DNA from: Syntrophomonadaceae bacterium
GTDB taxonomy: Bacteria; Bacillota; Dethiobacteria; DTU022
Length of the DNA stretch: 7,523 bases
Direction: 5' to 3'
Assembly (NCBI GenBank): GCA_007126465.1
Contig: SLBE01000244.1
Location: forward strand, 1-7,523
Position numbers and translations under genes: made by a program. Each line of letters starts with the position of its first letter. The stretch's first letter is position 1. This document shows, piece by piece, positions 1-5,374 of the stretch. Below the pieces are notes generated by a model. It did not search any database. It was not told where the DNA came from and saw nothing but the letters and a program-made list of their open reading frames with translations.

Positions 1-190
1 CGGCGAGTCGGAGAACATCGTGCGGGTCATGCGCTCCGGCGCCGCGATGCCGATCGAGACCGAGGCCATCACCAAGCTCGCACCGACGCTCGCTGCCCCC
101 GCACGCAAGATGGGCGTGGAGCTCAGCGACGGCGACGTCACCTTCACCTACCCCACGGTGTTCGTCCAGCCCATCGCCATCTACCGCTGA
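1..190 (+). CDS. C-terminal end of an unrecognised protein (5' truncated by window edge)
   Basis: An open frame runs from base 2 to a TGA at 188-190 and gives about 62 residues, starting GESENIVRVM and ending VFVQPIAIYR. Codon use is strongly GC3-biased, as expected of a real gene here, and the next gene starts 62 bases downstream on the same strand. The fragment mixes a helical part (roughly residues 17-37, rich in Ala and Leu) with a beta-like end (VTFTYPTVFVQPIAIY). I see no catalytic motif, membrane segment or family signature, and I do not recognise it. The upstream part lies outside the window, so function cannot be assigned. It may belong to the same gene cluster, because the strand matches and the gap is short. 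Confidence 0.6.
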   Translation, partial: GESENIVRVMRSGAAMPIETEAITKLAPTLAAPARKMGVELSDGDVTFTYPTVFVQPIAIYR

Positions 191-240
191 CCACCAACTG
201 AAGTTCCCCGCCCCACGCCCGACGGACCGCCAACACCAAC

Positions 241-246
241 GGGAGG
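241..246 (+). promoter_or_regulatory. Ribosome binding site of the nuclease-like gene
   Basis: GGGAGG lies 6 bases before the ATG at 253 and matches the anti-Shine-Dalgarno sequence well. It supports 253 as the start of the 252-residue protein. No clear promoter is visible in the short gap 191-252, so this gene may be co-transcribed with the truncated gene upstream. Confidence 0.65.
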
Positions 247-252
247 AAGCCC

Positions 253-1011
253 ATGCCGCGCGGAGGGAAGCAGCGCCCGGTGGATGACTGTGGCCGGCAG
301 GCACTCAGACACCTGTTCGACGACATGAACCAGGGGGGAGTCGTCGACATCCGCAAACCCCCCGATGGCAACCGCCACGGCCAGTTCGTGCGGGGCTGGT
401 CCGAGTTCAATGCCGGGAAGAAGCGCGGGGGCAAGGGCTTGTCGCAGCTGACGTGGAACAACCTCGGGTGGCGCGCCGCCGTAGCAACCCGGAGCTGCAC
501 GGATGTCGACCCGGAGGTCGTGTACGAGCACCTGGCCGATGGCTACACCTCTCGAGCCTGGCGCCTGAAGAAGGCCAGATGGGTGCCGAGAACCCCCGAA
601 GACCACCTTCTCCAGCAGTACTGGCGTGCGCATGGTGGCCAGATCCACGTCGAAGCACCCGTCGGCGGGGCTGACGCGCGCTGGGACGGCAGGGGCGGCA
701 TCCGTCGCCTCGACGGCTTGCGGATCGATGCAACCGACGACGCCATCCTCCTACCCGATGAACCCCGCATCCGAAAGGCTCTCAAGAACCACAACGGTGC
801 CGAGATCGAGGTCATTGAGGTGAAGCAACGACTCAACCGGACCGTGATCGGCCAGACCCAGGCCGGTCGCCTGCTGCTCTGCGCACGGTACGAGCTGGAC
901 CCTGAGCAGGTGACAGAGGTCGTCGTTTGCGCGACGAGCGACCCTGCACTCGAGTGGGTCTGCCAGCAACTCGGGATCAAGGTCTGGACCCCGCAAGGCA
1001 GCTCAACCTGA
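253..1011 (+). CDS. Probable PD-(D/E)xK-fold nuclease, family not recognised
   Basis: This 252-residue protein ends in what looks like a restriction-endonuclease-type core. A helix with an acidic residue (PEDHLLQQYW, residues 115-124) is followed by a strand (IHVEAPV, 131-137). Next come a candidate metal-binding Asp in RRLDGLRI (Asp154) and the ExK pair in IEVIEVKQ (Glu189, Lys191). NRTVIGQTQAGRLLL (196-210) follows, resembling the Gln-containing helix after the active site in many PD-(D/E)xK families. The first 110 residues are basic, contain TWNNLGWR (67-74), and are not recognised; they may bind DNA. No signal peptide or membrane segment is seen. The start at ATG 253 is supported by GGGAGG six bases upstream. 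The gene precedes a membrane protein and a helicase on the same strand, which suits a nuclease partner. The fold call is inferred from motif order only; a catalytically inactive relative is possible. Confidence 0.6.
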   Translation: MPRGGKQRPVDDCGRQALRHLFDDMNQGGVVDIRKPPDGNRHGQFVRGWSEFNAGKKRGGKGLSQLTWNNLGWRAAVATRSCTDVDPEVVYEHLADGYTSRAWRLKKARWVPRTPEDHLLQQYWRAHGGQIHVEAPVGGADARWDGRGGIRRLDGLRIDATDDAILLPDEPRIRKALKNHNGAEIEVIEVKQRLNRTVIGQTQAGRLLLCARYELDPEQVTEVVVCATSDPALEWVCQQLGIKVWTPQGSST

Positions 1012-1077
1012 CCGCGGACAGCACCGTCACGCGGCTCACACAGGAAGGCGATCCCCCGCGACGTCACAGCTCACCGT

Positions 1078-1083
1078 TACGGT
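1078..1083 (+). promoter_or_regulatory. Possible -10 element for a leaderless transcript
   Basis: TACGGT fits the actinobacterial TANNNT -10 pattern and sits where a transcript would begin exactly at the ATG at 1090. The membrane-protein gene has no Shine-Dalgarno sequence before that ATG, which fits leaderless translation, a common mode in actinobacteria. No good -35 box is seen near 1055-1060, and a six-base match with three free positions is weak evidence. Confidence 0.25.
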
Positions 1084-1089
1084 CGTCCC

Positions 1090-1536
1090 ATGGACATCGT
1101 GATCGGACTCATCTTCTGGGGCGGGTTGCTGCTGCTGACCCTCACCTGGATCGGCCGGACCGGGCTGACCGGACGACGGTCGGGTAGTGGGGTCGCATCG
1201 GCGCGGCCCACGGCTCCCCCGCCTGCGATCCCGCCCCGGCCTAGCGCACAGCCACAGGTGCGCCACGCCGAGTCGCAGGAGATGCGGGAGGATGAGGCTT
1301 TGGCCGACGGGCTGGTCATCGGCCACTTCCTCACCCGGGACCACTACCGGGAGCGGATCGCCGGGCTCGAGGACCACATCGACGAACTCACCGCCGAGAG
1401 GGATCCCTGGCTGGAGACCGCGGCGGGCGGCGACGACCTAGTCGACGAGCTCGATTACGCCGAGTTCGACGCGATGGGCGGTTTCGGGGTCGAACCCTGG
1501 GCGGACGACCTGTTCGACCACGATGACGAGCACTGA
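1090..1536 (+). CDS. Small single-pass membrane protein with acidic cytoplasmic tail
   Basis: This 148-residue protein starts with a strongly hydrophobic segment (IVIGLIFWGGLLLLTLTWIG, residues 3-22) followed by Arg23, Arg29 and Arg30. The positive-inside rule therefore puts the C-terminus in the cytoplasm. A flexible Gly/Ser/Pro/Arg linker follows (about 24-57), then a charged helical stretch (about 58-105, including HYRERIAGLEDHIDEL) that could form a short coiled coil. From residue 115 to the end, 14 of 34 residues are Asp or Glu, with no Lys or Arg. No family is recognised. No ribosome binding site precedes ATG 1090; a GTG at 1099 is an alternative start but would shorten the membrane segment. 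It lies 78 bases after the nuclease-like gene and 47 before the helicase gene. It could be a membrane anchor or a DNA-mimic-type regulator, but neither role is shown. Confidence 0.65.
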   Translation: MDIVIGLIFWGGLLLLTLTWIGRTGLTGRRSGSGVASARPTAPPPAIPPRPSAQPQVRHAESQEMREDEALADGLVIGHFLTRDHYRERIAGLEDHIDELTAERDPWLETAAGGDDLVDELDYAEFDAMGGFGVEPWADDLFDHDDEH

Positions 1537-1551
1537 CGCGCACAGAGCCTG

Positions 1552-1587
1552 GTGAGCGAGCCAGCAAGGGACGGAGGCACGGGGTGA
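1552..1587 (+). CDS. Possible 11-codon leader ORF before the helicase
   Basis: GTG at 1552 opens an 11-codon frame (MSEPARDGGTG) whose TGA stop at 1585-1587 overlaps the helicase GTG start at 1584 (GTGA). Its first codons resemble the helicase N-terminus (MSEAARAS) because both lie in the two copies of a short direct repeat. It could couple translation to the helicase, but there is no strong ribosome binding site in front of it and it may be a chance product of the duplication. Confidence 0.2.
   Translation: MSEPARDGGTG
1571..1577 (+). promoter_or_regulatory. Ribosome binding site of the RecQ-PRTase gene
   Basis: ACGGAGG lies six bases before the GTG at 1584 and decides this start over the similar GTG at 1552, which has no comparable signal and is in another frame. 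Confidence 0.65.
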
Positions 1588-3632
1588 GCGAGGCAGCCAG
1601 GGCATCGCTCCGGAAGCTCGTTGGACCCGAGGCGACCTTCCGTCCCGGCCAGCTCGAAGCGGTAGAGGCGCTGGTGCGCGGGGACCGGGCGCTCGTCGTA
1701 CAGCGGACCGGGTGGGGCAAGAGCGCGGTGTACTTCATCGCCTGCGACCTGCTGCGTCAGCAGGACCGTGGCCCCGTACTGGTTCTCTCGCCCCTGCTGG
1801 TGCTGATGCGCAACCAGATCGACGCAGCGACCCGGCTGGGACTGAAGGCACTGACCTTCAACTCCTCGCTGTCGAAGGACGAGCGGCAAGCGGCCCTAGA
1901 TGCGGTGCACGAGGCCGATCTGCTGTTCATAACGCCTGAGGCGTTGCAGTCGGCCTGGTTCGCCCCGGACGTCCTGAGCCGGATCGATGATCCATCTGCC
2001 GTCGTGGTGGATGAGGTGCACTGCATCTCGGAGTGGGGGCACGACTTCCGGCCGAAGTACCGCAGGATCCGTGACTTCCTCGGCCAGCTGCCTTCGACCG
2101 TGGGGGTGCTCGGAACGACGGCGACCGCGACGCAGCGGACGATCGACGACATCGTCGAGCAGCTGGGCGACGGTCTCACGGCGATCGTCGGCGACCTCGT
2201 CCGCCCCAGCCTCTATCTCCATGTCCTGCCACCCCGGGAGCAACCGTGGCGTCTTGCGTGGCTGGAGCGGTTCGTGCGGGCTCAGACCGGTGCCGGCATC
2301 GTGTACGTGCTGACGACCTACGACGCAGAGCGGGTGGCCGCCTGGCTCGCATCCCAGGGCATCGACGCGGTCCCGTACACCGGGGTAATGGAGGACGCGG
2401 ACCGACGGGCTATCGAGGATCGGCTCGCACGCAACGAGGTCGAAGCCGTGGTGGCGACCACGGCGCTCGGGATGGGCTACGACAAGCCGGACCTGACCTG
2501 GGTCGTTCACTACCAGACCCCGGCAGGGCCGGTCAGCTACTACCAACAGGTCGGTCGCGCAGGTCGCGGTGTCCCCGAAGCGACCGGCGTGATGCTCCAA
2601 GGGCCTGAGGACGCGGACGTCCACGACTGGTTCATCACCACCGCCTACCCGACCCAGCCGATGGCCAGCACCCTCCTCGCGGAGTTGGACCGCGCGGACG
2701 GCGGCCTCACGGAGAGCCAGTTGCTGGCTCAGGTCAACATCCCGCAGGGGCGCCTGCAGAGTGCGCTGGTGATCCTGACCGACGACGGGGTGATCGAGCG
2801 GGCAGGGAACCGCTACTTCCGTACCGCGAAGAGGTTCGTCTACCCCCGCGACCGGGTCGAAGCGGTGATGGCTGCACGTCGCCGCGAGTACGAGCAGCTG
2901 GTCACCTACGCACGCGGTGAGCGGTGCCTGATGGAGACCCTGCAGCTGGCGCTCGACGACCCTACGGCACAACCTTGCGGCCGGTGCGGACCATGCACCG
3001 GGTCGGCGCTGCCGTTCGACCCGGACCCGGCTGAGATCGACCGAGCCGCGCGTTTCCTATGGCAGCAGGTAGGTCTACTCGAACCGCGGAAGATGTGGCC
3101 GTACCAAGTGGCCGGCTTGCCAGTGAAGGGCAGGATCCCGGCGACCCATCGCGCGTTGCAGGGCCGCATCCTCGGCCGCTACCGGGACGGCGGCTACGGC
3201 GACGAGGCGCTCGCATGCCGGGCTACCGGTCAGCCCTCGGACCGGCTCCTCGAGGGTGTCGCCGCTCTGCTGGATGACTGGGACGTGGAGCCCGCCTGGG
3301 TGAGCTGGGTCCCCTCGAACCAGCACGACGCGTTCCTCCAGCGGCTCGCGAAGGCCGTCGCGGAACCACTCGGCGCGCCCGTCCGGCCCTCGCTCCGCAA
3401 GCGCGACGATGCCGAACGACAGCGGTCGATGCAGAACTCGCCGCGGGCTGCTGCGAACGCCTGGCGGAACCTGGCGGTCATCCCCGGCGTCGAGATGGCC
3501 GGGCCCGTACTCTTGCTGGACGACGTCGTCCGCACCCGTTGGACCCTCACCGTGGCTTCCTATCTGCTTCGTGAGCACGGCTCAGGTCCGATCCTGCCTC
3601 TCGTGCTGTGCGACGTCACGGGTGCCGGCTGA
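1584..3632 (+). CDS. RecQ-family DNA helicase fused to a ComF-like phosphoribosyltransferase domain
   Basis: This 682-residue superfamily 2 helicase should unwind DNA in the 3'-5' direction using ATP. Visible motifs are the Walker A loop QRTGWGKS (40-47), the DEVH box with the RecQ signature CISEWGHDFRPKY (143-159), motif III TTATAT (178-183) and motif VI QQVGRAGRG (321-329). Cys448, 465, 468 and 471 match the RecQ zinc site. A winged-helix-like stretch (about 357-413) lies before these cysteines, whereas in E. coli RecQ the winged helix follows the zinc site. No HRDC domain is present. Instead residues about 520-682 look like a PRTase of the ComF type: WVSWVPSN (572-579), QNSPRAAANAW (617-627) and the PRPP-loop-like VLLLDDVVRTRWTL (642-655). 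The usual TG of that loop is TR here. The GTG start has ACGGAGG six bases upstream. The stop overlaps the start of the DprA-like gene, so the two products probably work together. RecQ identity is firm; PRTase activity is untested. Confidence 0.93.
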   Translation: MSEAARASLRKLVGPEATFRPGQLEAVEALVRGDRALVVQRTGWGKSAVYFIACDLLRQQDRGPVLVLSPLLVLMRNQIDAATRLGLKALTFNSSLSKDERQAALDAVHEADLLFITPEALQSAWFAPDVLSRIDDPSAVVVDEVHCISEWGHDFRPKYRRIRDFLGQLPSTVGVLGTTATATQRTIDDIVEQLGDGLTAIVGDLVRPSLYLHVLPPREQPWRLAWLERFVRAQTGAGIVYVLTTYDAERVAAWLASQGIDAVPYTGVMEDADRRAIEDRLARNEVEAVVATTALGMGYDKPDLTWVVHYQTPAGPVSYYQQVGRAGRGVPEATGVMLQGPEDADVHDWFITTAYPTQPMASTLLAELDRADGGLTESQLLAQVNIPQGRLQSALVILTDDGVIERAGNRYFRTAKRFVYPRDRVEAVMAARRREYEQLVTYARGERCLMETLQLALDDPTAQPCGRCGPCTGSALPFDPDPAEIDRAARFLWQQVGLLEPRKMWPYQVAGLPVKGRIPATHRALQGRILGRYRDGGYGDEALACRATGQPSDRLLEGVAALLDDWDVEPAWVSWVPSNQHDAFLQRLAKAVAEPLGAPVRPSLRKRDDAERQRSMQNSPRAAANAWRNLAVIPGVEMAGPVLLLDDVVRTRWTLTVASYLLREHGSGPILPLVLCDVTGAG

Positions 3633-4582
3633 TGGGCACTCACGTCCTGTCCGCCGAGCCAGACCGCGACAAGCACGTCCTGACGATCACGTTGGCTGCC
3701 CGGCTCTCCGCTCGGAGCGAGCTCCGGCCGCTCTCCCCCGCCCGGTTCTGGACGGTCTACGAGCAGCTCGGTGGGGACCTGCCTGCTGCGGCGGAGTCCG
3801 AGGACGCGGAGCTCCGCCAGTTGGCGGGACGGACCGCAGCAGCGGCCCTGCACGCAGCGGAGCTTGAAGGCCAGGGCATCACGCTGCTCACCCCCTTCCA
3901 CGCCGACTACCCGCAGCGCTACCTCGCGCGCCTCGGCCCTGCGACCCCGCCGCTGCTGTACGTGGCCGGAGCTTCGGCGTTGCTCGCCGACCCCGACCGT
4001 CACCGCCTCGCCGTGGTGGGCTCGCGTGACGCGACCGACGCGGAGCTCGATGCCGCCCGCAGCGCTGCGGAAGCCGCCGCCGATCGAGGCTGGGACGTCG
4101 TCTCCGGCGGCGCGAAAGGGGTCGACGCCGTCGCGTTGAACGCCGCGGTCTCGCATGGCGGGACGGTCATCGCACTGCTGACCGAAGGCGTGCGTCGTGC
4201 CATGCGCAAGGGCGCGCTCCGGCGGCTGGTCAGCGACGGCCAGGCCGTCCTCGCTGCGCCCGTCCACCCCGACGCCGGGTTCACCGTGGGCAACGCTATG
4301 GCCCGCAACAAGCTCATCTACGCCCTCGCCGACGTCACCTACGTCGCCGCGGTCGTGGAAGGCGAGGGCGGCACCTGGAACGGTGCCGCGGAGGCCCTGC
4401 GGCGCGGCTACGGCCGCGTCGGCGTCAACCCGCAAGCCCAAGCCGCCGGCGCTCTCCAGAGCCTCGGAGCGCGACCGGTGGCCACAACGGCCGAGCTCTA
4501 CGAGGCGCCGCCGGAGGACACGGGGCAGACCCCGTCGGCAACACCGGTCGACTCCGCGCTCCAGACGAGCCTGTTCGACTGA
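3632..4582 (+). CDS. DprA/Smf-like DNA-processing protein paired with RecQ-PRTase
   Basis: The 316-residue product has the DprA order: an N-terminal helical region (about 30-105, ending in DYPQRYLARLG), then PPLLYVAG (106-113) leading into a Rossmann fold. That fold contains LAVVGSRDAT (126-135), GWDVVSGGAKGVDAVALN (153-170), GGTVIALL (176-183), ARNKLIYALADVTYVAAVVEG (about 224-244) and GGTWNGAAEAL (246-256). DprA proteins bind single-stranded DNA and load RecA during transformation; relatives also serve as antitoxins (ShosA). The C-terminal winged helix seen in some DprA proteins is absent. The last residues, QTSLFD, resemble a sliding-clamp-binding motif. I chose ATG 3632 because it overlaps the helicase stop (TGATG), which favours translational coupling; an in-frame GTG at 3608 would add eight residues. 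Pairing with a RecQ-PRTase suggests a specialised role rather than the housekeeping dprA. Confidence 0.88.
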   Translation: MGTHVLSAEPDRDKHVLTITLAARLSARSELRPLSPARFWTVYEQLGGDLPAAAESEDAELRQLAGRTAAAALHAAELEGQGITLLTPFHADYPQRYLARLGPATPPLLYVAGASALLADPDRHRLAVVGSRDATDAELDAARSAAEAAADRGWDVVSGGAKGVDAVALNAAVSHGGTVIALLTEGVRRAMRKGALRRLVSDGQAVLAAPVHPDAGFTVGNAMARNKLIYALADVTYVAAVVEGEGGTWNGAAEALRRGYGRVGVNPQAQAAGALQSLGARPVATTAELYEAPPEDTGQTPSATPVDSALQTSLFD

Positions 4583-4674
4583 GGCCCGGCTGCCGCCGTA
4601 CGACCTCGGGAGCCCGTCGCAACCGAGCAGCCTCGCGCCCGGGCCGCAGCCAGGTGCGCCTGCTCCAGGGGCGT

Positions 4675-4688
4675 GCCGGTGGACCGGC
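4675..4688. repeat. Perfect 6+2+6 inverted repeat
   Basis: GCCGGT, two bases, then ACCGGC forms a perfect dyad between the two gene pairs. It could be an operator half-site pair, but short GC-rich dyads are common by chance in such DNA, and it lies about 180 bases before the candidate transcription start. Confidence 0.2.
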
Positions 4689-4842
4689 CCGCTCGACGAG
4701 AAGACCGCTCCGCCCTGGCCGACAGGGAGACCGGAAGCACCCTTCTCCGCCAGAGGGCGATGGCCATGCGGCCAGTCGCGCTCGAGGGCGGCCGGGCGTG
4801 GCGAGCTGCCGTTGACCGCGAGACTGCTCGCCATCGGATGAC

Positions 4843-4848
4843 TAGAGT
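4843..4848 (+). promoter_or_regulatory. Candidate -10 element upstream of the J-domain gene
   Basis: TAGAGT matches the actinobacterial -10 pattern TANNNT and would place transcription start near 4855, giving a leader of about 25 bases before the J-domain ATG at 4880 with room for its G-rich ribosome binding site. A TTGACC at 4812-4817 resembles a -35 box, but the spacing of 25 bases is too long for a standard promoter, so the -35 is unresolved. Confidence 0.35.
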
Positions 4849-4879
4849 GCTGTCATGGTCATCGTATGGATGGGGGGCG

Positions 4880-5374
4880 ATGAACAGCTTCTGGGAGGGG
4901 CGTACCCACTACGAGCAACTCGAGGTGCGACCAGACGCAACGGCTGGAGAGATCAAGACGGCCTACCGGCTGCTCGCGTCGGTCTGGCACCCCGACAAGC
5001 ACAACAGCTCCCTACGCGAGCAGTGCGAAGCACGCTTCCGAGGCATCCAGACAGCCTTCGAGGTCCTCAGCGACCCCATCGCCCGAGAACGGTACGACGC
5101 GGGATACCTGCTCCCGACCGCGAGCGCCGGGCCGCAACCCGACGGCCCGTTCGATGAGCCAGTGTGGAACAACCCACAGGTCTGGTTCCGGATGGCTGCA
5201 TGGATGAAGGACGAGGACAGCGGCGAGAGCTTCCACCGTCGCATGGCCTACTCGGCCGGTGACCGGATCGAGCGAGGTCGCCAGCCCAGCCCGAAGCAGC
5301 TCCCCCACATGCTGAAAGCGCGCGACATCGCGGTTGGCGACGGCTTCGATCCCTACGAGGCCGCGAACGCATGA
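4880..5374 (+). CDS. J-domain (DnaJ-type) co-chaperone-like protein
   Basis: The 164-residue protein has a J domain at about residues 9-75: HYEQLEVRPDATAGEIKTAY (10-29), the diagnostic HPD tripeptide (37-39) that stimulates Hsp70/DnaK ATPase, and FRGIQTAFEVLSDPIARERYD (about 53-73). It lacks the Gly/Phe region, zinc-finger domain and client-binding domains of DnaJ, so it is a class III-like J protein, probably recruiting DnaK to a specific client. The remaining 90 residues (including WNNPQVWFRMAAWMKDED, about 96-113) match no family I know. ATG 4880 is chosen because a G-rich stretch (4872-4877) precedes it, the J domain begins at once, and the candidate promoter would start transcription after the alternative ATG at 4838. 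Its last codons overlap the next gene in ATGA, so the DUF2325-like protein is the likely partner or client. Confidence 0.85.
   Translation: MNSFWEGRTHYEQLEVRPDATAGEIKTAYRLLASVWHPDKHNSSLREQCEARFRGIQTAFEVLSDPIARERYDAGYLLPTASAGPQPDGPFDEPVWNNPQVWFRMAAWMKDEDSGESFHRRMAYSAGDRIERGRQPSPKQLPHMLKARDIAVGDGFDPYEAANA

Larger units (their letters stand above)
1551..1602 (+). repeat. Imperfect 20-base direct repeat spanning the helicase start
   Basis: The 20 bases at 1551-1570 and at 1583-1602 match at 18 positions; both begin GGTGAGCGAG and both end in AGGG. They are offset by 32 bases. The second copy holds the GTG start of the helicase gene, and the first holds an out-of-frame GTG followed by similar codons. 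This looks like a small local duplication of the start region. Confidence 0.6.
4583..4879. other. 297-base intergenic region between the DprA-like and J-domain genes
   Basis: This is the longest stretch without a gene in the window. Open frames cross it, including an in-frame extension of the J-domain frame back to 4673, but that extension is Arg/Ala-rich and unlike a conserved N-terminus. The region holds a perfect short inverted repeat at 4675-4688 and a possible -10 element at 4843. No hairpin followed by a T-run, tRNA or known RNA motif was seen. It probably separates two transcription units. Confidence 0.55.

Noticed and set aside
1896..2972. A 358-codon open frame on the minus strand
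   Set aside because: It is the reverse-strand shadow of the RecQ helicase core; the product is rich in His, Arg and Val and shows no domain.
3632..4582. Housekeeping competence gene dprA
   Set aside because: The protein has the DprA core, but its overlap with a RecQ-PRTase gene, its lack of a winged-helix C-terminus and its setting point to a specialised paralogue, so the symbol was not used.
3560..4834. A 424-codon open frame on the minus strand
   Set aside because: It lies opposite the clearly recognisable DprA-like gene, its product is Gly/Arg/Ala-rich without any family motif, and long antisense frames are expected opposite GC3-biased genes.
4812..4848. TTGACC and TAGAGT as a paired -35/-10 promoter
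   Set aside because: The spacer is 25 bases, well above the usual 16-19, so only the -10 element is kept as a candidate.
4673..4879. Longer N-terminus of the J-domain protein
   Set aside because: The added 69 residues are Arg/Ala-rich and low in structure, the candidate promoter lies inside them, and a G-rich ribosome binding site precedes the internal ATG at 4880.
4855..5157. A 100-codon + strand frame starting at the predicted transcription start, as if leaderless
   Set aside because: It overlaps the J domain in another frame and its product is Arg/Pro/Ala-rich without motifs; the HPD-containing frame is clearly the gene.
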